DNA of 64,000 nucleotides from Magicicada septendecula (lineage: Eukaryota; Arthropoda; Insecta; Hemiptera; Cicadidae), in NCBI GenBank assembly GCA_034769895.1, contig CM068367.1, positions 314,649,986 through 314,713,985 of the forward strand, written 5' to 3'. The notes beneath the pieces were generated by a model. That model saw only the letters and a program-made list of their open reading frames with translations. It searched no databases and had not been told where the DNA came from. This document shows, one piece after another, positions 13,965 to 24,310 of this stretch (position 1 is the stretch's first letter; every line of letters begins with the position of its first letter). The translations under genes were made by a program, and so were the position numbers.

Positions 13965-15460
13965 ACGTCTAAATAGTTGAGTCCAGTGGCAATGTTAGTT
14001 TTAATATCCTAATCTGCACGCTGTTATCAAGCAGATTTATCGCTAAAGGGTTCTATTCGTTTCCCTTAGCTTTCATCGCTTTTGCTGACTTCTTTGGCAT
14101 TTTTAATCGCCACAGATATTTTAGGCCTACTGGTGACGAAGCATGGGACATCGGTTTTGGCACGCAGCACCTTGGTTTGAAACATTCCGGTAGTGGTGAT
14201 GTTGGATTTGAAAGCAGTTCTTCAAAGTTGTAAGCCGTTTTATATTCACCCAGGTTTGAAGACAGCGTTGTAAAGTATTCACAGACATTCGCTATTCACA
14301 TTGGTAGTAGCAATTTTCTGCCCAGTAGCCAATAATGTTTGCGAAACTCGGCGCCCAGTTGTTGCGCCATGAGAACTATTTACCTAGGTGGATGCCCGGC
14401 CTATTTAGCTGACGTTTGTTGCAGGAGTAGGTTTGTTGTTCATTGGTACCGTTAGCGTTGCGCTGTGCCTTTTTGTGTTAGTCATGTGTGACAATTTCGC
14501 TTCCTTTAATTGGATTCGCTATTTTTTCGCCCAGTTTTCAATTATATTTAGATTTATTTATAATAAAATGGTTGCTTTCACTTATGTATAGTTCCATTTG
14601 TAGCAAGGATCGCAGTATGATAGCGTACGTAGCAGTAATCACATTATTATTAGGTACCAGTTCTGCTTGTATAAGGGAGGTACAAAATTGAACCAAGAAC
14701 ACTTCACTAGGTAACTACTGTTTTTATTGGGAACATTCTGGTTGTCGTATTTTCATGGCGTACACAGAAGTGTCTTTCTTCTAAATAAAACTTTTAAAAT
14801 ACTAAACATGGAATTAGGCAAGTTCTTTTTGAGTTTATTGAGTAGTCATGCCAAACTTTATTGAATGTTTGGCTGACATCAAGAAACACAGATGAACTGT
14901 AGCTTTTTTCGAATATTTTTATTATCGCATCTACTACTCGGTGTCTTCTTCAGTCGAGGAATGCTGGCTTCCAAGTCCAAAGTGGTGCTCAGGTATGAGA
15001 TGCTTACCTACGATGGTATTTACTAATCTCTTTACTAACAGTTTTTCTACAACTGTGGACGGTACCGTGAAGAAGCTTATAGGTAGATATGACGATACCC
15101 CCATTTGGTGGTTTTCCAAGTCTGAGAATGATTGAGACTTCGGCTACCTTCCATCCTACAGGGAAGGAAGGATGTCAATATACAGGGAAGGGTATTTCAG
15201 TGTCAATATTGCGTTGGAAAGTTAAGTAGTCATGGCTATTTTATCTAAAGATGTTCTTTTAGGATTTGAGGTGGTAGGATTTTAGGCTATCATAAGGTGG
15301 TAATTCGACGTCTTTTTGTGAGTTATCTCTACCTTTTGTAATATGTTGGATTTCTCTTGGTGTAAGTGACTTCGCATGTTTAGTTTGTTGTTGACGTGAA
15401 GCAACAAATTCGTAAACTTCATTGCCATCGTTAGTAACAGCAGATTAAGTAACGTCAAGA
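13965..15460 (-). pseudogene. Jockey-clade reverse transcriptase pseudogene
   Basis: Reading the minus strand from about 15,460 downwards and allowing frameshifts, the blocks of a Jockey-type reverse transcriptase appear in order. There is a SLTPREI-like region near 15,380; GWKVAEVSIILRLGKPP near 15,150; a YRPISLL-equivalent and VVEKLLVKRL near 15,060; then HFGLGSQHSS and SVFLDVSQTFNKVWHD near 14,870. The catalytic Y-A-D-D region near 14,640 is damaged after YA. IENWAKK and RIQLKEAK follow near 14,540, LGAEFRKHYWLLGRK near 14,350, and a terminal LAINLLDNSVQIRILK near 14,010. The order and spacing match the family; length from before the fingers to the C-terminus is about 1.5 kb. The upstream endonuclease half is missing, so the copy is 5'-truncated, and many stops show it is dead. 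The clade call rests on the fingers and C-terminal motifs. Confidence 0.85.
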
Positions 15461-15464
15461 TGAG

Positions 15465-16730
15465 AGTGTGGCGATTTATACAAAATCTGTGTCGTCACTA
15501 TTCTCCGACTTCGACTATTTATATTTGTAGTTTATTTTATGATATCACACCACATGCACAGAACTTCTTTGAATGCCAACAGTCATGAATCGTGTGTGTT
15601 AAAGTTTGTAAAACAGACGTTACCCGGCAGTGCATTATGCCTGAAATGTCTGAAATCGTTGATTGTAGGCAGGTTTCAAACAAAAAACTGTCGTTTTCAG
15701 GCGAAACAACTTCTAAAAAATAAAGAATAAAAATAACAAAACAATATTCAAAATCAACAAAGCATAAAAATGACATTGTTTTTATTTTTATTCTTCATTT
15801 TTTTAAATTAGTGAACTGGTTTCCAATTGCTTAAACGTTGCTTTATAAAATAAATTCAGCAATGGTTAATTTAATGTATCTATGTACTGTACAATTCTGA
15901 CTAATTTGTGTCTGTAAATTACATTCACTGTCCTTCTATTCATTTGCATTTAACACCTGGTCCAGTCTACTGAAGATGTCTGCCGCGGAAGCTGCCGAAA
16001 CACCTAGCGGATTCAACAATCGACCTCTGACGAATGGCCCTAACTCTAACTCTTAATTTGTGTCTGTTGCAACATAATGTCTCATCTTACTATCAACACA
16101 TTTACAGTCAATACAATCATTTACAGTCAATTGCGCATCTCGTTCAGCAATGAAGGCCGTTATGGTTCTCATGCATTATACTCCTGTAGCGTTAACTTCA
16201 GTTTTTACATTTCTCGGTTGACTTTGAGTTGATGTTATATACTTCGGAAGTTAGGCTGATCATAACTGCCTCCGTAAACAGGGTTCTCTTCACTTGGAAT
16301 TATACTTAGGTACTTATTTGAATGTTACGTTCTTTTCGAACACGGTTGGAGTTAAACCAAAAGACTGCAATGTCACATAAGAAAATATTCAAGAAAATTC
16401 TTGATCGCTTACAGTTTCAGTCTTTTTGAGTAACCCAAAGTCCAACTATACCTTCCACCTTAAACACTCACCCTAATTATGCTAAACCCGTGGGATTACC
16501 GCTACGCATTACTTCGCGCGGTATGACTCAGCTCGGTAGGAGTCTCTTACTCGGGCTGACGGGACTTTCAAGTGTGACGTGTAGGCGTCTCACTGTAATG
16601 CTGCTGGTTCCGCCAGGATTCCTTCGTTAACAGTTCTCTCCTACTTGTATATAATTTATAAGCATTGTTTACTAACAAGATAACGAACAAGGAAGTCTTT
16701 AGAGAACTCAAGAGGAGAAGAGCTTTCTAC
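15465..16730. other. Unassigned stretch with a possible Penelope-type 3' relic
   Basis: No gene is recognised. At 15,973-16,005 the sequence ctgaagatgtctgccgcgga, followed a few bases later by gccgaaacacc, resembles a ctga.gatg...cgaaac layout that I associate with the ends of Penelope-like elements; the stem between the two boxes is imperfect. A similar but better-formed version lies at both ends of the 35-38 kb element. Confidence 0.4.
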
Positions 16731-16734
16731 GAAA

Positions 16735-16972
16735 TTTAAAAGGCAGGAGAGCTAAGTTTATAGGTTAATACTACGACACAATGGGTTGGTTAAGAGAATA
16801 TTAGAAGGACCAATTTAAGGGAAGAATCACAGAGGACGACCCCGTTTAGACTACATGAAACAGCTTATGGTCGATATGAACTGCACATCATATTGTGAGT
16901 TGAAAAGAAAAGCGGAGAAGCGTGAAGAATGGCGAGCTGCTGCCAACCAGCCTATTGGCTGCTGACCTAGAA
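16735..16972 (+). pseudogene. Non-LTR retrotransposon C-terminal tail
   Basis: The plus strand, with frame changes, gives RRAKFIG, then a GRITEDDP/HRGRPRLDYMKQL block, then CELKRKAEKREEWRAAANQP ending in stops. The series GHL.RH...ILEG...G...RGRPR..Y..Q followed by a K-A-.-.-R-.-EWR-.-A segment is the extreme C-terminus of a widespread arthropod endonuclease/reverse transcriptase. No catalytic domain is upstream. It differs in wording from the relics at 13.5, 31.5 and 38.5 kb, so it is a different family or a diverged one. Confidence 0.7.
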
Positions 16973-16974
16973 GA

Positions 16975-18423
16975 GAGAGAGTTTACTAACAAGAAGGTAG
17001 TAAATAGAGGAATAATCGGTCTAATCAATGGAAAAAACATTTTTTTTGTATCTCTGATGAAAAGTCGAAAGGAAGACATTTTTTGATGAGTAAGTAGACC
17101 TAAACTCTGTTTTCCTTATAAGAATGTCGCATTGCTTAGTTACCAGCGAAGCCAGTTCCCAGTTTTAACTGGCAATTGTCTATCTGTGTATTTGTTTGGT
17201 GTATGTCTAACTATAACTTTTGAATGCATCAACTGATTTTCGTAAAACATGGCAAGTGTGTCCGTCCATACTTTTACATTACAGAACCGTATTGTTTTTT
17301 ATTGATCCCCCAAAAATGTAGGCGGGTGGGAGACAAAAATGTGGGGGTCAGAATAGTGATAAAAGTCCAGGTGGATTATCAAAGTTAAGGAAATTTTAAG
17401 CAAAGTCTGAATTCAGTGTTCATTGTAGAAAACTTCAAAGTTTTCATTAAATCGCAAATTCCATGTGGGGCATCTATTTAATTAATGCGAATTCTAACCA
17501 AAATATGAATATAGTGTAGAGTTTTAGAAATTTCAAAACGTTTGGACTATAAGGTCCATAAAAGAGATTAAACATTTGAAAAAAAGTGTAAAATTCCATC
17601 CGGGTGTTTGATTAAGTGAAATTTTAACATAAATCCGAATGCTGGGAATTTTTAATATTTTTTGTATGATTGTCTGCTCTGCAATTGTTATTTAATTAAA
17701 AAATTTAGTGGTGTGATCAGGATTTCTCTAATTTTTCTGTTAATTGAAATATTTCAAATATTGAAATTTATCAAATAATATAAATAGTCTACTAATAGAC
17801 CCCTATAGTCTAATAATATAATTTATATATTATTACAGTTTTAAATATAATTTATAGTCTAATAATAATAATTCTACTTCGTTCAAATTATGAGCAAGTT
17901 CTGAAGCTCAGGGAGCTTACTAGTAATCAAATTAAATTATACGTTTACAAGTGAGATAACAATATTATTCCTGTCTTACAATAGGCCTAATAAAAGCATA
18001 TAATTTCACGTTAGTGCATAATTAGTAAAATTATTAAAGTGTCATAACGCTGCAGAGCATATAACAAATGTACAGAGCTTTGTTACGGTGCAGAACATTT
18101 TAAAAGTAGACTGTAGTACAGTAGACATGTAATGGTGTGTAATGGTGTGTAGTATTTGGAGCCGCGTAACTATCAAACACCTCAGCCAGCTGTCAGGTAC
18201 TCTGGCAACATATAGTAAAAGCGATCCTTTTTTACTGCCTAAGCAGTCTGGAGCTAAGCAGAGTAAACTGCTTTATGTAACCCATTCGGCAAACAGGGAA
18301 GGTAGTGTGACGCTTCATTCGGTCATTAATGCACTAGGATGTTATCCCAGATACTCTTTCCGTCACCATAGTAAAATCCTGATCTACCCCCATGGAAAAT
18401 CTTTGCCAATAATCATAAAGAAA
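16975..18423. other. Unassigned AT-rich stretch
   Basis: No gene is recognised. Bases 17,290-17,350 contain short G- and C-rich runs in otherwise AT-rich DNA. TAGGCCTA occurs at 17,982. Several 10-20 base tracts around 17,400-17,660 look like diverged versions of one another (repeated aaattttaa/ccatgtggg or ccatccggg segments), suggesting an old tandem or element-derived stretch. Confidence 0.45.
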
Positions 18424-18439
18424 CCTGGCTACGCCACTG
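18424..18439. mobile_element. hAT-like terminal sequence (single end)
   Basis: cctggctacgccactg reads CAGTGGCGTAGCCAGG on the minus strand, matching the CAGNGGCGTAGC-type terminus frequent in hAT-superfamily DNA transposons. It abuts the trinucleotide array directly. I found no matching opposite end within a few kb, so it may be a truncated or solo terminus. Confidence 0.4.
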
Positions 18440-18440
18440 A

Positions 18441-18464
18441 CTACTACTACTATTATTACTACTA

Positions 18465-18535
<71 letters not shown>

Positions 18536-18556
18536 GCTGCTGCTGCTACTGCTACT
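18441..18556. repeat. (TAC)n trinucleotide microsatellite
   Basis: A nearly pure run of TAC units, with a TAT/TAC mix at the start and a short TGC block towards the end. It creates spurious poly-tyrosine, poly-valine and poly-serine reading frames on both strands. The same trinucleotide class (AGT on this strand) forms the arrays at 56.56 and 57.34-57.68 kb. Confidence 0.97.
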
Positions 18557-18654
18557 TGTACTATTGTGGTTATTGCTACCATTACTGTCTTTACAAATAG
18601 TACTGCAAATTGTAACCGTAATAGATAATAGAGTAAATGACATTACACCAACAC

Positions 18655-18785
18655 GCGAAATCGAAGGTTTCTGTGAAATAGTTAATGTATAGACTACGAA
18701 TTAGTGTCCAAATTTAGAATGTTAAAATGCCAGACCATAATTCTAAAATGATTTCATACTAATATAAACAGTCCGGTATCGCAGT
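18655..18785 (+). repeat. Diverged direct repeat, copy 1
   Basis: Shares a colinear series of blocks with 19,415-19,545: gcgaaat, cttctgtgaaa.agtta, tagtgtcc, aatgcca/actgcca, ccataatt/ccacaatt, tcatactaatat/tcatattaatac and cagtc. The copies lie about 760 bases apart in the same orientation and differ by many substitutions and small indels. Confidence 0.6.
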
Positions 18786-18789
18786 AGTT

Positions 18790-21700
18790 GACGGAACTCT
18801 TCAAACGGACATTCCTGATTGAAAAACGACCTTCACTTACTGTACACGTTATAGCAGACTTGGTAAAAGTACAGTTAATAGTACTACTGGTTGTTTATTA
18901 TTACATTTAAAGGCATGTAAATACTATAAGTACTTTCACATACGTTCCATTTAAACTTTATAGACATTTCTATAGGTGGATCATAAAGTAGTTTCAAGTA
19001 CGGCTAAAGTGAAGGCAATGAAAGTGAATTCAAGCGCTCTATAAGTCAAAGTAATTATATTGATCGTAAATTGTGTTCAGCATGATGAACACTGGTAATC
19101 ACACCGCTCTTCAATTATACACGTGTGATGGGTGCAAGGGCCATTTACTTAAGATCAAAATGTGTAGCGAATAATCACGTCCATGTCTGATTTCCAGCTA
19201 AACAGCTATTACTCATGAGGCGTAACGTAGGCCTACACAGAGTGACTGTTACTAAGCAACGGGGTCTCGCATTTATTTGTTCTAAAGCCAGTTTGGTAAA
19301 TAAAAAACAACGTGCTACGTTAAAATTACATGTATATTCAGTACATAATTTTGTTGGACACAAGTTGTGTTAGGCCTATATCGTCGGGACGTAATCCACT
19401 GAACATAATTACTGACCAAAATGCGAAATACTTCTGTGAAAGAGTTATAATGTAGGCCTATGGTCTAGTGTCCCAAATACAGAAATCCAAACTGCCAATA
19501 CCACAATTTCGAAATAACCTCATATTAATACAACCAGTCTTGTATTTCATTTGCTCCTACGAAATCTGGTTGCTTTTAACCGAAACAAGTGTCGAGTATC
19601 GTTCGGCCGAAGATGTGCCGTAACTGTTTTTGTACACTCTGTCCCTTTTTGCGGCGTGAAGAAAATCCCCGTGGGAGGGTGGGGGGGGGGGGGGAACGAA
19701 ACGTTCCCAACGATGTCGAGAATTCACAGCAACCGACCACTGCCTAACAGCCCGGTATTTAGTAATCATTTTGGAAATATTGACACCGGGAGTAGAGGCG
19801 CGCCAGTAGTCTCCAGCGTCTGTGTGCAGAACTTTAGTTGGTGCCCCTATACCCTACCCCTCCACAATAAAAAATCACTTTTACAAACGTATCAGTGAGT
19901 ACAAATGAAATATGAAATATATTAATTATAAGTTTATTGAACAAAACAAAGAATTACAAAAAGAAAATTATAAAAAACAATAAACTTACAAGAAGCGTAC
20001 AAAAACAAAAACATCAAAATTAATTCGGAAGAAAATAAAGTAATTTATGTTATCAAGAAAATCATTTGCCAATTGCACCTTATATAGTTTTACGTAACTA
20101 TTAACAATACATTATGAACTACGTAATTAACAATAATTTCAGCAAAATTTGACGCAAAATCTGTACTTTTAGACTACTGAGGCGACATAAAAAGACAACA
20201 CAGTTGATTACGAACATGAACATGAAAATATAGCAGAAAATATAGTATCCTAAAATTTCATTTAAAATAAATTTTTTTCTCTGCATAATACATCAAACTG
20301 CAGCATCTTTGCAGGAAAGATTTACTTTATTAACATAGCTATGAATTCATTTCAGTTTTTATATGTGTTAAGTACTTCACAAAATAAAGAATATTTATTA
20401 TCTTGTTGTAAAAAGTTACAAAAAATTGTCCCAGTCGTTTCGAAATACATTTCTACCTATATGTTGTTTCCGGCATTTCATATTCCAATCATATACGTAG
20501 TAGGCCTACGTATTCCTTACAAATACAAATTTGAAACTGGTATTCGACGTTAGAACGGTTGTGTGGCAGTTATTATTTAAAGAAGAATTTCGACGAAACC
20601 GAAGCATCGAAGCATGATAATGTTTTTAGGCTTTAAAAATAAGATTTCTAGACTTTGGGGAATCGAAATTGTGGAAAAAATATAGTGTTAACATCACCTG
20701 GAGCGTTACATTTTTCGATGACCTTACACATTTTGCATCACGCATTTTGTGGAATAACCTCCAGCCTAAGAACTTTATCATGTTAAAATTAACACATGAG
20801 GATCACTCAGACATTGACACAGATGATTTATGGAAGGAAGTCGTTACATCCAAGGTAGGAGCGTATCTTTGTCGGACGGTGTGGGTTTGTGTGATATTTG
20901 TGGCTTATCCGAACTGTTAGTGCAGTGAACCGTGCGAATTGATCACGCGACCGAATTTGAATGCGAAAGCCTGTTTACATTACATAGCGTCAATCTATTT
21001 GTAGTTATTGTTACAACCATTCGATAATTATGTATGGCTTTCCAGTACACTCGTTATATTGGAATGTAAACAATCGTTTCTTTTGTGAACAGTTTATTTA
21101 CATGAAATTTGTAAACTTAGCTTTTAGGAATTATTATTTCTATATCTAATTTGTGTGAACTTAGTGATATAGTGATGCGTACACTGTTTCATGTTAAATC
21201 ACCAGTTCTATCGTTCATTAACAAATATAATCGTAATAAATCATAATACAATATCGTTGTCCCGTTATTCGAAGGGTGAGACATTCTGGCAAATGTATAG
21301 GTTATCATCAACTCTGGTGAAGTGAAAAACAAAAATGTTAACGATGTCCATTACAAACATATAACTTTCCCGTCTAAAAAAAAACTTATAAACATATTTT
21401 AGTTAATTCGTTTGGTATAAAAATTAATTAGGCCTATAGCTTATGTATGGTGTATGCTACAAAAGTTACCTGTATCTGAAGTAGGTGTTCCAGTGTATCT
21501 GAATTTATAGGAATTCAAACTTTTGGATTAACGATAGGCCAAACAATAAGGAACAGCACGAATATTTACATAATAAAAAAGACTAATATTTTAGTAAAAA
21601 ATTTAAATTTTAATCGATTGTGAGGCGTATAAAAAGTGGTACTCACGTACTATCGTATTTTATTAAGAAAACATTTAGGCCTACGGCTCATTTTAACACA

Positions 21701-22771
21701 ATTAAGAATACAACAATGAAGAATACATTTTTTTTTATTTACGTATCTTAGGAAACTAAACGTTTCGATATTTTAAACATGGACATTATCACAAGGGAAT
21801 AGGTTGGCTGAAACGTTTTATCATAAATTTCACCTCATGTAAATGTTTGAATTAAACACAGATACTTACTTCAATCCAGGAATTCGGTTTCAGTTATTAA
21901 TAAGTGTTATGATAAATGAAAATCCTGGAAAACGAAATATAAAAAAGGATACTGTTTGAAAACAGAATTTAAAAAAAACTGTTTGAGCAGCTTCAGAAAT
22001 AAAACAAAGACTGTAAAGAAGAAAGGCAGAAAAAACAGTGAAAGGATGATGAAGTTCTGGAAGAGAAAAAAGATGAGAAATGAAGAATATTTATAAATTA
22101 TTTCACAATAGCTGGCCAAAATTGGAAAAAATTATGATTATTTAATTATTTAATTTTATTGGTTTGTATGAGCGCGCGCAAATGGACACACACACGCGCG
22201 CGCGCAAAACCATTACATTGAAATAACATTTGGCACATTTTGAGAAATCTGCGTTTGTAAAAATGATTTTCTTTATTACTGTTTGTATTATTTTGTCACC
22301 AGTCTTATGCCTAAAACAATTTAAATAGAGGCTCTCGTATTTCAGATAACAGGTATTAGGGCTACATACATAACGAACATACACGTGTGATGCGTGAAAT
22401 AAAGTATTAAACGTATTTCCACATTTTAAAATTCCTAAATTTTCCAGTATTTAAAATGGCTTATATAAAAGGCTTACAAATAAACACTCATCCTTAAACA
22501 CTTTATTTTTGATACATTTAATTTTTAAGTAAGTGAAACTCAGATGATCATGAACCATCACTGACTCAGTTAGATTGAATCAAAACTCATATTTCGTAAA
22601 TAAAAATTTGCTTTTATTTGTCATATAACGTTTTATAAATAATGAATCCTTCTCGCCTTTACAGTAAGGTTGCACTTCAGTATTACGCTCATGATAAAAT
22701 AAAACGTTAATGTAGGTAAATTATACGAAACGATGAAGTTGTTTAAAAATTCTCACGTTGTTCAATCACAG
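18790..22771. other. Unassigned stretch with a GC-rich relic near 19.6-19.85 kb
   Basis: Bases 19,560-19,850 are more GC-rich than their surroundings and include a run of 15 G at about 19,679-19,693; this looks like an old repeat but I cannot name it. A plus-strand frame at 20,669-20,920 (83 codons, ending in stop) includes a segment with THEDHSDIDTDDLWKEVV that vaguely recalls the acidic C-terminus of pogo-type transposases; support is weak. Alternating GC/AC runs lie at 22,170-22,206. TAGGCCTA palindromes are at 19,228, 19,371, 19,453, 20,501, 21,429 and 21,676. Confidence 0.45.
19415..19545 (+). repeat. Diverged direct repeat, copy 2
   Basis: Partner of 18,655-18,785. Within this copy a TAGGCCTA octamer (19,453) replaces the homologous but different tatagacta of copy 1, so at least here the palindrome is not shared between related sequences. 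Confidence 0.6.
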
Positions 22772-22948
22772 GTTTTCGTCGTCGACGTGATGGATCCTCA
22801 GTGTCGCTCGAACCTAGTCTCCTGTCGGACTTGCTGGGTGCTTATGGAGGAGACGCGGACGATGCCGTCGTTTGTAAGGTCATCCACGGTCTTCGATGAT
22901 GTTCGTACCTGGGGGTTTGGCGGGGCCTAGGCGATCGCATTGAGCATC
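22772..22948 (+). other. Exon-like block A (177 bp)
   Basis: A GC-rich block bounded on the left by a good acceptor (ttgttcaatcacag) and on the right by the donor GTAAGT at 22,949. Its length is 59 x 3. It is closely similar to the second half of block B, starting at cgtgatgga.cctcagtgtc and ending at aggcgatcgcattgagc.tc. All three frames contain a stop. The frame homologous to the open one in block B is open for about 37 codons (SVSLEPS-like, then YGGD.DD) and then meets TGA. It could be a spliced non-coding exon, a 5' untranslated exon or a decayed coding exon. It does not match any protein I recognise. Confidence 0.5.
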
Positions 22949-23180
22949 GTAAGTTATATTATCTTTAGTTGGCTCTCACTAAAGTTTATTGTATGTAACT
23001 CGCCTAAGCGTTGTTGTGACCTTTGTTTATGCGAATTTTAAATGTGAGATGAATGGAATACTTGTTATGTCAGAAACATATAAAGATTATATTGAAAACA
23101 TTTTTAACGCACAAATGAGAATGTATAATTATTATATTAACTTCTTTATTTATATTAACTAAATGTTTTTAATCCCACAG

Positions 23181-23510
23181 CATCAGTTCTTCGGGACTGC
23201 GCCAACTTGAACTACGACGGGTTGCGGAGCCGATTCTAGGACTTCAAGACGGGTCACGACGGGACGTCATACGTCAATGGAGAAGAAGAAGTGAAGATTT
23301 AAGAATAAAGAAAACGAAGAAAGAAGATTCGTTCTTCGGGACGTCACGTGATGGAACCTCAGTGTCGCTCGAACCTAGTGTTTCGTCAGATTCTGCCAGG
23401 ACTTACGGAGGAGGCGTGGTTGATGCCATCATTTGTGAGGTCGTCTCACGTTCTTCGATGATGTTCGATTCTGGAGATTTGGCGAGGCCTAGGCGATCGC
23501 ATTGAGCTTC
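23181..23510 (+). other. Exon-like block B (330 bp), two modules
   Basis: Bounded by acceptor ttaatcccacag and donor GTAAGT (23,511). Its length is 110 x 3. The first half resembles the start of block C (cag|cat...tcttcgggactgcg... versus cag|catactttctacggggctgcg), the second half resembles block A. With one base completing the preceding codon, the block is open for about 107 codons; a TGA lies three codons before the donor. The predicted peptide is rich in R, S and G, with an SVSLEPS segment shared with block A. Frame is kept between the two A-type modules for about 33 codons, with a one-base indel after that. Whether this is coding is unresolved. Confidence 0.5.
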
Positions 23511-23627
23511 GTAAGTAATACCAATTAAAAAAATTTTATATTATCACTTTTGAAGTAGATAAACAAGTAGGTTTAACGTTATATCAACAACTGTTACTTT
23601 TTTGCATCGAATATTTCTTTGTCACAG

Positions 23628-23807
23628 CATACTTTCTACGGGGCTGCGTCGACTCCGGCTACGTTGGGCTTCCGCTGTGGATTCTGGTACTTCAAGACGG
23701 GACATCATTGGACGTGAGATGAAGAAGAAGAATCCATTCTTCGGAATTTGGTCGACTTCAGCTGCGACGGGATTCTACCACGGGATTGAGACTTCGACTT
23801 CGGTTTT
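23628..23807 (+). other. Exon-like block C (180 bp)
   Basis: Bounded by acceptor atttctttgtcacag and donor GTGAGT (23,808). Its length is 60 x 3. Only one frame is open, the same phase that is open in block B, giving an S/T/R-rich peptide that includes TGLRRLRLRW and STSAATGFYHG. Short motifs such as cgact.cggct.cg.cggg recur within it. Spliced to block D the frame continues to a stop there. Confidence 0.5.
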
Positions 23808-24113
23808 GTGAGTTAACTTTTTCTTCAATAATTTTTTCTTCGATAAAATTTTGTTTTGTTTGCAGTTTAGTTTTTTCTAGTCGTTAATGACATTAAACTC
23901 TGTTTCAGCTAAAACAAACAGAATATATTTAGTTGTATCAGACATTTTAAAAGTAACTTGAAAATTTGTTCGTTGTTCGTGACATCCAGTAACAGTTATT
24001 TTTATGATCGTAAAAAAGTTTATAGCTTGATTCGTAGATCGTAATTAACTGAAATAGGTAAAGAATTGCACACTAAAATTTGTCTTTACATTAACATCAG
24101 TTTATTGTTGCAG

Positions 24114-24310
24114 CATCCAATCTTCAGCGACTGAAGACTTCGTTCTCGGCTTCAACGGGTAGGTATTTACGTACAGTTTGTGACCCAGTTGTAGTTTATA
24201 ATTTTAGTGTCATGGCAATCGTAGTATTATTTAATACTGAAGTGCAACCTCTGTTCACTTAGTTATAAATGTGTATGTAAATTTGGTGATAATAAACTGA
24301 TTTCTTTTAA
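24114..24310 (+). other. Exon-like block D, possible terminal exon with polyadenylation signal
   Basis: Begins after the acceptor ttattgttgcag. In the phase carried over from block C, 15 codons (ending DFVLGFNG) lead to TAG at 24,159. The same bases could be read as a donor (GTAGGT), but as a terminal exon the model gains a 3' untranslated region and an AATAAA at 24,291-24,296. The 45 bases before TAG are again a multiple of three and share the cttc.gcttcaacggg style of the other blocks. Confidence 0.4.

Noticed and set aside
18142..18643. Frames with poly-Tyr, poly-Val and poly-Ser tracts
   Set aside because: Same cause: the (TAC)n array.
20669..20920. 83-codon frame with an acidic DIDTDDLWKEVV segment, considered as a pogo-type transposase tail
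   Set aside because: The resemblance is limited to a short acidic stretch; no DDE or helix-turn-helix motif nearby.
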